Source of the DNA: Brachybacterium aquaticum
GTDB taxonomy: Bacteria; Actinomycetota; Actinomycetes; Actinomycetales; Dermabacteraceae
Direction: 5' to 3'
Length of the DNA: 64,000 nt
Assembly: GCF_014204755.1 (NCBI RefSeq)
Contig: NZ_JACHLZ010000001.1
Span: 992,001 to 1,056,000, forward strand
Part shown: piece after piece, positions 52,280-64,000 of the stretch
Numbering within the stretch: the stretch's first letter is position 1
How the letters are laid out: each line of letters starts with the position of its first letter
Position numbers and translations under genes: made by a program
The notes under the pieces: model-generated
Told to the model about the DNA's origin: nothing
Database searches by the model: none
What the model saw: only the letters and a program-made list of their open reading frames with translations

Positions 52280-52757
52280 GACCGCCCCGACGCCGGCCCG
52301 TCGACCCCGACGCGCCGCGAGCGACGCCGCGATGCAGCGGGTGAGCCTGATCGCCCTCGCCGTCGGCGTCGTGCTCGATGCCGTGCTGATCATCGTCGCC
52401 GCCACCCGCGACGACTCGCCCGCGCTCCTGGGCGCCCTCATCGGCACGGCGCTGACGCTCGTGATCGTGCTGCCCACGGTCATCATCACCTTCCTCGGGA
52501 ACCGGCTGACCCCGGTGTCGATGGCCGCGACGGTGCTCGGCAGCTGGGCCGGGAAGATGCTGATTGTGATCCTCGTCCTGGTCGCCGTCGGAGACCTCGC
52601 GAGCGTCTCCACCCGCTGGATCGGCCTCGCACTGCTGGTCGGCGCGGTCTCCGCCGTTCTCGTCGAGGGCGTGTTGCTCGCCCGAGTGCGCCGACCGCTG
52701 GACGTGGAGGCCTTTGAGGACGCGGAAGAGGACGTCCGAGACCCGGCGGGCGACTGA
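52263..52757 (+). CDS. atpI: AtpI-like membrane protein before ATP synthase
   Basis: A 164-residue protein with about four membrane helices (residues 27-50, 55-80, 90-110 and 120-140) and charged ends. Its position just before atpB, and its length, mark it as the actinobacterial counterpart of AtpI, which helps to build the c-ring. Sequence similarity is too low for me to be sure. It overlaps the WecA-type gene by 17 bases. A possible ATP operon promoter begins just after its stop. Confidence 0.65.
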   Translation: MSSRPETAPTPARRPRRAASDAAMQRVSLIALAVGVVLDAVLIIVAATRDDSPALLGALIGTALTLVIVLPTVIITFLGNRLTPVSMAATVLGSWAGKMLIVILVLVAVGDLASVSTRWIGLALLVGAVSAVLVEGVLLARVRRPLDVEAFEDAEEDVRDPAGD

Positions 52758-52762
52758 GTCTC

Positions 52763-52771
52763 TGTTATGCT
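52763..52771 (+). promoter_or_regulatory. Extended -10 promoter candidate for the ATP operon
   Basis: TGTTATGCT combines a TG extension with TATGCT at 52766-52771. No -35 box is seen, as is usual for extended -10 promoters. It would give a leader of about 180 bases before atpB; a second TATAAC lies at 52802. Confidence 0.5.
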
Positions 52772-52954
52772 TCCCAAGGCGCTCGACCGCAGATCACGGG
52801 CTATAACCGTGGCCACAGGCAGCGCTGATCGACCACCCGGGAACGCCATGGCGTCGTCCATCGCCGTACGCACGGTGGCCGCACCGGGGGTGGGATCGAT
52901 CTGGCATGACCATCCAGGCCGTCACCGACGGTCGCACGCACCTGGGAGATCGAG

Positions 52955-53773
52955 CTGAACACCGCAGACCTCAGTCCGGCACTGTACGCAGAGGATGACT
53001 CGTTCTTCCACATCCCCACGCTGGGGGAATTCTTCCCCGACGCGATCTTCCTCGAAGGCACGATCCTCGAGTTCAACCGCGTGCAGCTGGTCCGGCTCAT
53101 CATCCTCTTCGCCGTCCTCGTGTTCATGTGCATCGTCGCCTCCCGGGCGAAGCTCGTCCCCGGTCGAGTGCAGAGCGTCGTCGAGATCCTCATCGACTTC
53201 GTCAAGAACAACATCATCGCGAACACGCTGGGCCTCAAGGACGGCGCGCGCTTCGCCCCGATGCTGACCACGATGTTCATCTTCATCCTCGCGATGAACC
53301 TCGCAGGCGTGATACCGGGACTCAACCTCGCCGGCACCTCCGTCATCGGCCTGCCCCTGCTGTTGGCGCTGTGGACCTTCGTCACCTACGTCGGCGCCGG
53401 CATCAAGAAGCACGGCTTCCTGGGGTATCTCAAGGCCGAGACCATGCCTCCTGGCATCCCGTGGCCGATCTACATCCTGCTGATCCCGATCGAGCTGCTT
53501 CAGGTCGTCGTGATCCGCTGGGCCTCGCTGACCATCCGACTCCTCGCGAACATGGTTGCCGGCCACATGATGATCGTCGTGTTCATCGGCATGACCCACG
53601 GACTGCTTCTCATGGCCCTCGACCTCAATCCCGCGGGTCTCATCGCCCCTTTCGCAGGCGTCATGGCCATCGGCATCTACGGCTTCGAGATCTTCGTGGC
53701 CGCCCTGCAGGCGTTCATCTTCACGATGCTCACCGCCGTCTACATCCAGCTCGCCACCTCCGACGAGCACTGA
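52955..53773 (+). CDS. atpB: ATP synthase subunit a, probable CTG start
   Basis: The a subunit of F1Fo ATP synthase, 272 residues, which with the c-ring carries protons. The conserved outer segment SFFHIPTLGEFFPDAIFLEG lies upstream of the first ATG/GTG in frame (GTG 53081). The frame is open upstream only to 52910 and holds no ATG, GTG or TTG, so translation most likely starts at CTG 52955, 6 bases after GGGAG. Helices follow, with the essential Arg in TIRLLANMVAGH. It leads atpBEFHAGDC. If 53081 were used, the outer segment would be lost. Confidence 0.8.
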   Translation: MNTADLSPALYAEDDSFFHIPTLGEFFPDAIFLEGTILEFNRVQLVRLIILFAVLVFMCIVASRAKLVPGRVQSVVEILIDFVKNNIIANTLGLKDGARFAPMLTTMFIFILAMNLAGVIPGLNLAGTSVIGLPLLLALWTFVTYVGAGIKKHGFLGYLKAETMPPGIPWPIYILLIPIELLQVVVIRWASLTIRLLANMVAGHMMIVVFIGMTHGLLLMALDLNPAGLIAPFAGVMAIGIYGFEIFVAALQAFIFTMLTAVYIQLATSDEH

Positions 53774-53834
53774 GTCCCCCGCGGCGGCGGCTCCCGGGCC
53801 ACGCCGTGCGGTCCCTGAACCATCCCGACCCTGA

Positions 53835-54104
<270 letters not shown>

Positions 54105-54114
54105 GGCAGAATCC

Positions 54115-54657
54115 ATGATTCTGGCAGAAGCAGACAGCGTCCCGGGCTGGCGGCTGCTCATACCGCTCCCCGAGGAGATCATCTGGTCGGCCATCTTCCT
54201 GCTGATCTTCGCAGGCGTCTTCATGAAGTACGTGCTCCCGCGCATGAATGCCGTGCTCGACGAGCGCAGCGAGAAGATCGAGGGCGGCATCCGCAACGCG
54301 GAGAAGGTCCAGGAGCAGGCCGACCAGCTGAAGAACGACCAGGAGCAGGAGCTCGCGGCGGCCCGCCAGGAGGCGGCGTCCATCCGCGAGAAGGCCCGCA
54401 ACGACGGTCAGAAGATCATCGACGAGGCCCGTACCCGGGCCGAGGCCGAGTCCGAGCGCGTGCTCGCCGCCGGCCGCCAGCAGCTGAGCGCGGAGCGGAT
54501 CGCCGCCTCGACCGAGCTGCGCGGTGAGGTCGGAACGCTCGCGAGCGATCTGGCCTCGAAGATCGTCGGCGAGTCCCTGACCGACGACGAGCGCTCCCGC
54601 CGTGTGATCGACCGGTTCCTGGACGACCTCGAGTCGAGCCAGACCTCCACCCGATAA
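54115..54657 (+). CDS. atpF: ATP synthase subunit b
   Basis: A 180-residue stator subunit: one membrane helix (residues 20-40, IIWSAIFLLIFAGVFMKYVLP) and a long charged coiled coil. It is separate from the delta gene, unlike the fused b-delta of mycobacteria. It follows atpE and is followed, 9 bases on, by atpH. Confidence 0.95.
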   Translation: MILAEADSVPGWRLLIPLPEEIIWSAIFLLIFAGVFMKYVLPRMNAVLDERSEKIEGGIRNAEKVQEQADQLKNDQEQELAAARQEAASIREKARNDGQKIIDEARTRAEAESERVLAAGRQQLSAERIAASTELRGEVGTLASDLASKIVGESLTDDERSRRVIDRFLDDLESSQTSTR

Positions 54658-54666
54658 GGACCCGTG

Positions 54667-55482
54667 ATGCGAGGAACCTCCTCCACCTCATTCGGTGAGG
54701 TGCTCCGGCAGGCCGAGTCCGCCTCCCAGGCGGACCGCGGCGCGCTGGAGCCCGGCGCCGAGGAGCTGTTCTCGGTGGCCGATGCCATCGATTCCAGCAA
54801 CCAGCTCGTCCGCACCCTCTCCGATCCCGGCCGCCCCGCCGAGGTCAAGGAGGCGGCGGTGCGCTCGCTGTTCGGCGACCGCGTGAGCCCGCAGACCCTC
54901 GGCAGCACTCTCGAGGTCGTGCGCCGCCGCTGGTCCCAGCAGGAGGACGTCCTGGACGCCCTCGAGCTGCTGGGCGTCGCGGCGCTGCTGGACCTCGCCG
55001 GTTCCGAGGGCGTGCTGGAGCAGGTCGAGGGGGAGCTCTTCGAGGTCTCCCGCCTGATCGACGGCAGCGGTGAGCTCACCGCCGCCCTCGACGACGCACG
55101 GGAGAACCCCTCGCAGCGCGCAGCTCTGCTGCGCAGGCTGCTGGACGGGCGCGTGCACCGCCTCACCGTGGCGCTCGCCGCCCGCGCCGTCGGGCGTCGC
55201 AGCGACATCAAGCCCGCCCGCCGGGTCGAGGAGTTCGCGCGCTTCGCCTCCGAGCGACGTCGGCGGGCCTTCGCCGAGGTCGCCAGCGCCGTCCCGCTGA
55301 ACGAGTCGCAGCAGGCCCGCCTCTCGGCGATCCTGGCCGGCATCTACGGCCGGGAGGTCCAGCTGAACCTCCAGGTCGACCCGGATGTCGTGGGCGGTCT
55401 CCGGATCCAGGTCGGCGACGACCTCTACGACGCCACCGTGCTGGCCCGGCTCTCGCGAGCCCGGGCGAAGCTCGTGGCCTGA
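54667..55482 (+). CDS. atpH: ATP synthase subunit delta
   Basis: A 271-residue stator subunit linking b to the F1 head. ATG 54667 is preferred to GTG 54664 because AAGGA is 6 bases before it. It is much longer than the 180-residue E. coli delta, as is normal for actinobacteria; the conserved C-terminal block is ILAGIYGREVQLNLQVDPDVVGGLRI. The N-terminal helical part (residues 1-105) binds the alpha subunit. Confidence 0.95.
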   Translation: MRGTSSTSFGEVLRQAESASQADRGALEPGAEELFSVADAIDSSNQLVRTLSDPGRPAEVKEAAVRSLFGDRVSPQTLGSTLEVVRRRWSQQEDVLDALELLGVAALLDLAGSEGVLEQVEGELFEVSRLIDGSGELTAALDDARENPSQRAALLRRLLDGRVHRLTVALAARAVGRRSDIKPARRVEEFARFASERRRRAFAEVASAVPLNESQQARLSAILAGIYGREVQLNLQVDPDVVGGLRIQVGDDLYDATVLARLSRARAKLVA

Positions 55483-55563
55483 CCCAGCCCTCGACGCCCC
55501 GGCGTCCCCAGCACCCACCAGACCATCCCCGCACGGGGAGACCGAGAGGAAGCGAAGCAGCAG

Positions 55564-57189
55564 ATGGCTGAGCTCACGATCAGCCCGGAGGAGATCCGGA
55601 ACGCCCTGGACACCGCGGTGTCCACCTACCAGGCAGGCGCCACGGAGCGCGAGGAGGTCGGCCGCGTCAGCGAGGCCGCCGACGGCATCGCTCGCGTCGA
55701 GGGCCTGCCCAACGTCATGGCCAACGAGCTCGTCCGCTTCGAGGACGGCACCCTCGGCCTCGCCCTGAACCTCGAGCTGCGCGAGATCGGCGTGGTCGTG
55801 CTCGGCGAGTTCGCCGGCATCGAGGAGGGCCAGCAGGTCCGCCGCACCGGCCAGGTGCTCTCCGTCCCGGTCGGCGACGGCTACCTCGGCCGCGTGGTCG
55901 ACCCGGTCGGCAACCCGATCGACGGCCTCGGCGAGATCGCCACCGTCGGCCGCCGCGCCCTCGAGCTCCAGGCCCCCACGGTCATGCAGCGCAAGGCCGT
56001 CAAGGAGCCGATGCAGACCGGTCTGAAGGCCATCGACGCGATGACCCCGATCGGCCGCGGCCAGCGCCAGCTGATCATCGGTGACCGCCAGACCGGCAAG
56101 ACCGCGATCGGCATCGACACCATCCTGAACCAGAAGGCCAACTGGGAGACCGGCGACCCCGAGAAGCAGGTCCGCTGCATCTACGTCGCCGTCGGCCAGA
56201 AGGGCTCGACGATCGCCTCCGTGCGCGCCACCCTCGAGGAGAACGGCGCGATGGAGTACACCACCATCGTCGCGGCCCCCGCCTCCGACCCCGCGGGCTT
56301 CAAGTACATCGCCCCCTACACCGGCTCGGCCATCGGCCAGCACTGGATGTACGAGGGCAAGCACGTCCTGATCATCTTCGACGACCTCTCCAAGCAGGCC
56401 GAGGCCTACCGCGCCGTGTCGCTGCTGCTGCGCCGCCCGCCGGGCCGCGAGGCGTACCCCGGTGACGTGTTCTACCTGCACTCCCGCCTTCTCGAGCGCT
56501 GCGCCAAGCTCAGCGACGAGATGGGCGGTGGCTCGATGACCGGCCTGCCGATCATCGAGACCAAGGCGAACGACGTCTCGGCGTACATCCCGACCAACGT
56601 CATCTCGATCACCGACGGCCAGTGCTTCCTGCAGTCGGACCTGTTCAACGCGAACCAGCGCCCGGCGGTCGACGTCGGCATCTCGGTCTCCCGCGTCGGC
56701 GGCTCCGCGCAGACCAAGGCCATGAAGTCGGTCTCGGGCACCCTGAAGATCGACCTCGCCCAGTACCGCGACCTCGAGGCCTTCGCCATGTTCGCCTCGG
56801 ACCTGGATGCCGCTTCCAAGCAGCAGCTCAGCCGCGGTGCGCGCCTCATGGAGCTGCTCAAGCAGTCCCAGTACTCGCCCTTCCCGATGGAGGAGCAGGT
56901 CGTCTCGATCTGGGCCGGCACCCGCGGCAAGTTCGACGACATCGAGGTGGAGGACGTCCGCGAGTTCGAGGGGCAGCTGCTCGAGCACCTGCGCCACAAC
57001 GGCGGCGTGCTCGAGGCCATCCGCACCTCCGGCAAGTTCGAGTCCTCCACCGAGGAGGAGCTCAGCTCCATCCTCGAGCAGGTCAAGAAGGACTTCCTTG
57101 CCGGCAAGAGCGAGGGCTCTGCCCGCAACGACGAGAGCGGCCGCCTCGCGTCCGACCAGATCGAGCAGGAGCAGATCGTCCGCGGCTGA
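55564..57189 (+). CDS. atpA: ATP synthase subunit alpha
   Basis: A 541-residue F1 subunit, regulatory nucleotide site. Walker A is GDRQTGKT; the signature [14 protein letters not shown] is present. ATG 55564 follows GAGAGGAAG. A Ser/Asp-rich tail ([13 protein letters not shown]) is the only extra part. Confidence 0.98.
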   Translation: MAELTISPEEIRNALDTAVSTYQAGATEREEVGRVSEAADGIARVEGLPNVMANELVRFEDGTLGLALNLELREIGVVVLGEFAGIEEGQQVRRTGQVLSVPVGDGYLGRVVDPVGNPIDGLGEIATVGRRALELQAPTVMQRKAVKEPMQTGLKAIDAMTPIGRGQRQLIIGDRQTGKTAIGIDTILNQKANWETGDPEKQVRCIYVAVGQKGSTIASVRATLEENGAMEYTTIVAAPASDPAGFKYIAPYTGSAIGQHWMYEGKHVLIIFDDLSKQAEAYRAVSLLLRRPPGREAYPGDVFYLHSRLLERCAKLSDEMGGGSMTGLPIIETKANDVSAYIPTNVISITDGQCFLQSDLFNANQRPAVDVGISVSRVGGSAQTKAMKSVSGTLKIDLAQYRDLEAFAMFASDLDAASKQQLSRGARLMELLKQSQYSPFPMEEQVVSIWAGTRGKFDDIEVEDVREFEGQLLEHLRHNGGVLEAIRTSGKFESSTEEELSSILEQVKKDFLAGKSEGSARNDESGRLASDQIEQEQIVRG

Positions 57190-57264
57190 TGCGCTCGGCC
57201 GCCGCCCCCGCGGGGGGACGGCGGCCGCCCGCCCCGGACGCATCCACCGCTCACGAGGAGAGAC

Positions 57265-59982
<2,718 letters not shown>

Positions 59983-59997
59983 CCGGCCGCACCTGCC

Positions 59998-60441
59998 ATG
60001 AACGACTCGAGCATCCCGATTCTCCTCCTGGGGATCGGGATGCTCGTCGTCGTGCTGGCGGCGCTGCTACTGATCATCCGGCAGATCGCGATGTCCCGCA
60101 GCCGGGGCGTCTTCGAGTGCTCCCTGCAGCGTCGCGGACTCGTGGGCGGGGAGAAGTGGCAGCACGGCCTGATGCGCTTCGGCACGGACCGGCTGCGCTG
60201 GTTCCGCGCCTTCTCGCTGCGGCTCCGCCCCGAGGTGGTCATCCGCCGCGGGGAGATCCTCGAGGTGAACCGGCGACGGCTCGAGGCGCGCGTCGACGGC
60301 GACGCGGAGAGCTATCTGCTCGAGTTCACGCTCTCCGGGGGCCGGGAGATCCAGGCGATCGTGGACCTCGCATCCGGTGCGGCGATGAACTCCTGGCTCG
60401 AGGCCGCGCCGACCGGCATGGTGGTCGGCGACGCCGACTGA
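59998..60441 (+). CDS. DUF2550 family membrane protein
   Basis: A 147-residue protein: one N-terminal membrane helix (IPILLLGIGMLVVVLAALLLI) and a basic, cytoplasmic beta-rich domain (FECSLQRRG, GLMRFGTDRLRWFRAFSL, RGEILEVNRRR). DUF2550 genes follow atpC in many actinobacteria; no function is known. It is the last gene of the chain and starts 15 bases after atpC. Confidence 0.85.
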   Translation: MNDSSIPILLLGIGMLVVVLAALLLIIRQIAMSRSRGVFECSLQRRGLVGGEKWQHGLMRFGTDRLRWFRAFSLRLRPEVVIRRGEILEVNRRRLEARVDGDAESYLLEFTLSGGREIQAIVDLASGAAMNSWLEAAPTGMVVGDAD

Positions 60442-60474
60442 CGGGGCCTCAGCAGTTTCTTTCAGCCGACGCGC

Positions 60475-61698
60475 TCAGCCGACCTCGCGGCCCCCACGCA
60501 GCACCGTCACGGGCCGAAGCCCACGGTCCACCAGCACCGCATCGGCCCGTCGGCCGGTGGCGATCGCCCCGATCCGGTCCTGCATCCCGAGCACCGCAGC
60601 CGGCACCGCGGACGCGGCCCGGACGGCCCGCACCAGATCCACCCCGGCCTCGGTCACCGCGAAGCGCACCACGTCCAGCAGGTGCGCGGTGCCGCCCGCG
60701 ATCGCCCCTCCCTCGGTGAGGGTCGCGACCCCCGCCTCGACCGTGACGTCCAGGGCGCCGAGCCGGTACTGCCCGTCGGCCATCCCGGCCGCCGCCATCG
60801 CGTCGGTCACGAGCGCCACCCCGTCCTCGGCCGCGATCGCGAAGACGTGCGCGACGGTCCGGGCATCCAGGTGCACGCCGTCGGCGATGACCTCCACGAC
60901 CAGCGCGCCGCGCGCCGCGGCGTCGAGCGCCGCGAGCGCGGGCCCCGGGTCGCGGTGGTGGATCGGGCGCATCCCGTTGAACAGATGGGTGGCGGTGGGC
61001 AGGGGGGAGCGGCCCTGATGCCGCCGCAGCGCCTCCGCGGCGCGGCCGACGGCGCGGGTCATGTCGGCGCTCGAGCCGTCGGTGTGGCCGAGCGAGGGGA
61101 CGGCGCCGCCGGCGGCGAGGGCCTCGAGCACCTCGTCGGCCCGGTCGGCCTCGGGAGCGACGGTCATGGTGGCGAGCGCGCCGCCGGCGAGCCCGGCCAG
61201 CTCGGCCACGAGCTCCGGGTCCCCGCCCACGATGTGCTCCCGGTTCTGTGCGCCGCGGCGGGCGACGGAGACGAACGGGCCCTCGAGGTGGATCGCCGCG
61301 ATCTCCCCCCGCTCGTGCAGGAGCGCGAGCTGTCCCACGCGCCGGCGCAGGGTGTCCGCGTCGGCCGTGACGAGCGAGGCGACGAGTGAGGTCGTGCCGT
61401 GGCGGCGGTGCTCGCGGACGGCGGTCAGCATCTCCTCCGCGTCCTCCGCGTCGGGGAAGGAGGCGCCGCCGCCGCCGTGGCAGTGCAGGTCCACGAGGCC
61501 GGGCAGGATCAGCCCGTCGTGCTCGAGGGTGCGCGCGGCGGAGTGCACCGGGGCGTGGGCGGCGGGTCCGGCCCACAGGATCTCCTCGCCCGCGACGAGC
61601 ACGAGCGCCTCGGGGGCGAGCCCGCCCTCGAGCACCGCGGTGCCGCGCAGGGCGAGGTCGGCGGCGAGGGGGACGGGGCGCGGGGCGGCGGTGCTCAT
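60475..61698 (-). CDS. nagA: N-acetylglucosamine-6-phosphate deacetylase
   Basis: A 407-residue amidohydrolase that removes acetate from GlcNAc 6-phosphate in amino-sugar recycling or catabolism. Metal and substrate residues are visible in DLHCHGGGG, HLEGPFVS, GHTDGSS, THLFNGMRP and VTDAMAAAG. It lies 52 bases after nucS on the same strand. No nagB or transporter gene is adjacent. Confidence 0.95.
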   Translation of the reverse strand: MSTAAPRPVPLAADLALRGTAVLEGGLAPEALVLVAGEEILWAGPAAHAPVHSAARTLEHDGLILPGLVDLHCHGGGGASFPDAEDAEEMLTAVREHRRHGTTSLVASLVTADADTLRRRVGQLALLHERGEIAAIHLEGPFVSVARRGAQNREHIVGGDPELVAELAGLAGGALATMTVAPEADRADEVLEALAAGGAVPSLGHTDGSSADMTRAVGRAAEALRRHQGRSPLPTATHLFNGMRPIHHRDPGPALAALDAAARGALVVEVIADGVHLDARTVAHVFAIAAEDGVALVTDAMAAAGMADGQYRLGALDVTVEAGVATLTEGGAIAGGTAHLLDVVRFAVTEAGVDLVRAVRAASAVPAAVLGMQDRIGAIATGRRADAVLVDRGLRPVTVLRGGREVG

Positions 61699-61750
61699 GC
61701 GGTCTCCTGGCAGGTGGGGGAGCGGTGGCGGCTCCGAGGCCGGTGGGGCG

Positions 61751-62458
61751 TCAGAACAGGCGCGACTCCGCGTCGTCGATGCCGCGCAGGGCGTCGTAGT
61801 CCAGCGTCACGCAGTCGATGCCGCGGTCCCCGGCGAGGACCTTGGCCTGCGGCTTGATCGCCTGGGCGGCGAAGATACCGCGCACCGGCGCGAGCAGCGG
61901 GTCGCGGTTGAGCAGCTCGAGGTAGCGGGTGAGCTGCTCGACGCCGTCGATCTCCCCGCGGCGCTTGATCTCGATCGCGACGGTGCCGCCGTTCTCGTCG
62001 CGGGCGAGGATGTCCACCGGGCCGATGGCGGTGAAGTACTCCCGGCGCACCAGCGACCAGCCGTCGCCGAGGGTCTCGATGTTCTCGGCCAGCAGCGCCT
62101 GCAGATGCGCCTCGACGCCGTCCTTCTGGAGGCCGGGATCCACGCCGAGCTCGTGAGAGGAGTCCTCGAAGACCTCGTGCAGGCGCACCCGCAGGCGGTC
62201 GCCGGACTTCTCGTGCACCACGTCCCACTGCTCGATCCAGTCGCTCTCGGGATCGGCGGCGACCTCGTCGTCGTCGCGGCGCGAGACCGCCAGGGTGCAG
62301 GGCGGGCTCATCCAGTTCAGGGGCTTGTAGCTGCCTCCGTCGGAGTGCACCAGCACACTGCCGTCGGACTTGACGATCAGCAGGCGCGGGGCCTCGGGGA
62401 GGTGGGCGGTGAGTCGACCGGTGTAGTCGACGGAACAGCGGGCAACGACGAGACGCAC
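61751..62458 (-). CDS. nucS: Mismatch-specific endonuclease NucS
   Basis: A 235-residue actinobacterial and archaeal mismatch endonuclease (EndoMS) that replaces MutS-MutL by cutting both strands at mismatches. The N-terminal dimer domain begins [16 protein letters not shown]; the nuclease core is [22 protein letters not shown], with catalytic Asp, Glu and Lys. It ends ESRLF, which resembles a sliding-clamp binding tail (inference). The GTG start at 62458 has no ribosome binding site, but a TACCCT -10-like box lies 6 bases before it, so the transcript may be leaderless. Confidence 0.95.
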   Translation of the reverse strand: MRLVVARCSVDYTGRLTAHLPEAPRLLIVKSDGSVLVHSDGGSYKPLNWMSPPCTLAVSRRDDDEVAADPESDWIEQWDVVHEKSGDRLRVRLHEVFEDSSHELGVDPGLQKDGVEAHLQALLAENIETLGDGWSLVRREYFTAIGPVDILARDENGGTVAIEIKRRGEIDGVEQLTRYLELLNRDPLLAPVRGIFAAQAIKPQAKVLAGDRGIDCVTLDYDALRGIDDAESRLF

Positions 62459-62464
62459 CCCGAA

Positions 62465-62470
62465 AGGGTA
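62465..62470 (-). promoter_or_regulatory. Candidate -10 box for leaderless nucS
   Basis: TACCCT on the minus strand ends 6 bases before the GTG start; transcription would begin at or next to the start codon. No clear -35 element is seen. Confidence 0.4.
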
Positions 62471-62629
62471 CGGCACCGGGCATGCCGTGCGACCGTGCGC
62501 CGTCCCGCAGCGGGGGCCGCGACCCGTGCCCATGCTCACGAAGCCCTGGTCGTGACCGCGCAGGGCTCGTATCGTGGACGGGTCCCCCGTCCGGGTCCGG
62601 CCCGGCACCGTCACAAGGAGCATCCCATC

Positions 62630-63424
62630 GTGCAACGACTCCTCGCCGTCCTCCTGGTCCTGGTCGGACTGCTCGGGCTCGTGCTCGGCCGTCTGGGCGA
62701 GACCACCTGGGCCCCCGAGACCGAGACCACCGCTTCGGTGACCCTGCAGGATCCGGGGCCGGCCGTGGTCATCGACCCGGGCGTGCTCTACGTGGGCGGT
62801 GAGCAGGGCCGTGTCGTCATCGAGGGCGCCTCCGACGTCTCGGTGATCACCGCGTCCAACAGCGACATCGACGCCTACCTCGAGGGCATCCACCACACCC
62901 GCATCACCGGGGCCAGCGACTGGACCACGCTGAGCACCGAGGACGTGTCCCCGGACGGCGCGGCCGAGATCGCCTCGCCCACCGAGTCGGATCTGTGGCG
63001 CACCGTGGACACCGGACCCAGCCCCTACACGATCGACGTGGCCGACTTCTTCGCCCAGGAGAACGGCGACAACGAGCAGGTCTATCGCGCGCTGCTCATC
63101 GTCACCGACGGCACCGCGCCCGGCGCGGAGAGCATCTCCATCACCTGGCCCGTGAACGCCGAGAACGAGTGGGTGCCCTTCGCCTACGCGGGCGGCGCCG
63201 CGATCGCCGTGATCGGCCTGGTGCTGCTGGTGGTCTCCCTCGGCCGCCGACGCGACGACGAGGAGGCGGAGGAGCTGCCCGTCGGCCCGTACCCCTCCTC
63301 CTGGGGCGCCGGCGCGGGCGCTGCGGCGACCGCCGACGAGCCCGCCACCGAGAGGCTCACCTCCACCGAGGACAGCGCCTGGGGCGATCCCGCCGAGGGC
63401 ACGGACCAGGAGCAGCAGCGATGA
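62630..63424 (+). CDS. Membrane protein with two anchors and an outer beta-rich domain
   Basis: A 264-residue protein from GTG 62630 with AAGGAG 10 bases before it. An N-terminal helix ([17 protein letters not shown]), about 160 residues that should lie outside the cell (including a stretch with [13 protein letters not shown]), a second helix ([21 protein letters not shown]), and an acidic tail. I do not recognise the family. It overlaps the following lipoprotein gene by 4 bases (ATGA), so the two probably work together at the cell surface. Confidence 0.75.
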   Translation: MQRLLAVLLVLVGLLGLVLGRLGETTWAPETETTASVTLQDPGPAVVIDPGVLYVGGEQGRVVIEGASDVSVITASNSDIDAYLEGIHHTRITGASDWTTLSTEDVSPDGAAEIASPTESDLWRTVDTGPSPYTIDVADFFAQENGDNEQVYRALLIVTDGTAPGAESISITWPVNAENEWVPFAYAGGAAIAVIGLVLLVVSLGRRRDDEEAEELPVGPYPSSWGAGAGAAATADEPATERLTSTEDSAWGDPAEGTDQEQQR

Positions 63425-64000
63425 CGACCCACCACGAGCCGCGCCGGGGAGCCGCCATGAAGGACGTCGCCATGAAGGACAGGAAAGCCGTGAAGACCGC
63501 CAGTGCCGTCCGTTCCGCCGCCTCGCCACTCCCCGTCGGCCGTCGCGGCCTGCTGCTCGGCACGGGCGGTCTGCTGGCGACCACGCTGCTGGCCGCCTGC
63601 GGCGCGGAGCCCGAGCCGCCTGCCGCCCCGCCCACCGGCAAGGAGCTCGCCGAGCCCACTCCGGCGCAGACCACCGAGCAGTTCGAGAAGATCATCCCCG
63701 CGGTGCACGCCGTCGTGGTCGAGGCGGACGAGGCCCGCGACGCCGCGAAGCTCGCCCCGCGCGTCTCCGGCTCCGCCGCCGAGTTCCGCACCGCCGTCTA
63801 CGCCCTGATTGCCAAGGCCGAGGAATGGGCCGAGGACCTCAAGGTCCCCGGCGAAGCGCTGATCGTGCCGCTCACCTCCACCAGCGCCGAGTTCCCCCGC
63901 ACTGCCATCGCACTCGTCGAGGACTCCGTCGACGGTGGCGTCCCTTATTTCATGGCGCTGCAGCAGGCGGATGCGAAGTCCCCCTACACCGCCTGGGGCT
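63421..64000 (+). CDS. Putative lipoprotein, 3' part missing
   Basis: The frame runs off the window end after about 193 codons. A signal with [25 protein letters not shown] has a twin-arginine pair, a hydrophobic core and a lipobox (LLAAC), so it is exported and lipid-anchored. The rest ([20 protein letters not shown]) looks helical; a later part reads [23 protein letters not shown]. The function is unknown. The start is uncertain because a 15-base near-repeat at 63454-63480 offers two further in-frame ATGs, each before AAGGA. Confidence 0.75.
   Translation, partial: MTTHHEPRRGAAMKDVAMKDRKAVKTASAVRSAASPLPVGRRGLLLGTGGLLATTLLAACGAEPEPPAAPPTGKELAEPTPAQTTEQFEKIIPAVHAVVVEADEARDAAKLAPRVSGSAAEFRTAVYALIAKAEEWAEDLKVPGEALIVPLTSTSAEFPRTAIALVEDSVDGGVPYFMALQQADAKSPYTAWG
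63454..63480 (+). repeat. 15-base near-tandem duplication at the lipoprotein gene start
   Basis: GCCATGAAGGACGTC is followed by GCCATGAAGGACAGG. Each copy includes an in-frame ATG, giving MKD twice in the signal region. Confidence 0.85.

Overview
The window is chromosomal DNA of a very GC-rich actinobacterium, most likely a Micrococcales member close to Brachybacterium/Dermabacteraceae (inference). The phylum call rests on marker genes: bL37, a SigR/RsrA-type sigma and anti-sigma pair, NucS, the fused 2-oxoglutarate enzyme Kgd, a PPA1309-family protein, a UPF0182 membrane protein, an Lhr-Nei2 pair and DUF2550 behind the ATP synthase operon. No plasmid, phage, insertion sequence or CRISPR array is visible. 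The window is mostly core genome, and its novelty lies in domain fusions, unusual gene ends and small repeats.

Layout. Bases 1-1250 hold the 3' end of an FAD amine oxidoreductase with less GC-biased codons, a strong hairpin, and two 5'-truncated gene remnants joined head to head, which looks like a rearrangement scar. Bases 1251-6114 hold an oligoribonuclease fused to a sugar-isomerase (AGE) domain, a thioesterase, a FetB-like permease, tRNA-Arg(TCT) and Nei2. Lhr helicase, superoxide dismutase, an SSB paralogue, a PPA1309 protein and UPF0182 follow. At 16.5-22.9 kb are initiator tRNA, a calpain-like protease, PPi-dependent phosphofructokinase, HisN, RsgA, AroA and a DoxX protein. At 23.0-24.4 kb are a SigR-type promoter, the sigma/anti-sigma pair and the 24-codon bL37 gene. 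Kgd, an OmpR-type two-component system, tandem repeat arrays, a LytM peptidase and TsaD occupy 25.4-34.0 kb.

Bases 34-44 kb carry tRNA-Arg(CCG), a fused trehalose synthase/phosphatase (OtsAB), LysA and the threonine operon hom-thrC-thrB, then rho. Bases 44.3-47.4 kb carry a MocA-type dehydrogenase fused to an aldo/keto reductase, with its own LacI-type regulator and a palindromic operator. Next comes rpmE, then prfA-prmC-tsaC-wecA-atpI-atpBEFHAGDC-DUF2550, a long chain of overlapping or closely spaced genes linking translation termination, t6A synthesis, envelope glycan priming and F1Fo ATP synthase. NagA and NucS on the minus strand, then a membrane protein and a truncated lipoprotein gene, close the window.

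Two recurring patterns are not explained by the genes. Short tandem duplications with units of 13-18 bases sit at gene edges and in leaders at about eight places, often duplicating a start codon, ribosome binding site or stop codon. The nonamer GCCGACGGG/CCCGTCGGC recurs about 25 times by eye, in genes and in intergenic DNA. The strongest candidates for something new are the oligoribonuclease-AGE fusion, the MocA-AKR fusion with its LacI switch, the calpain-like enzyme, and an RsrA-like anti-sigma factor that lacks the usual N-terminal redox cysteine.
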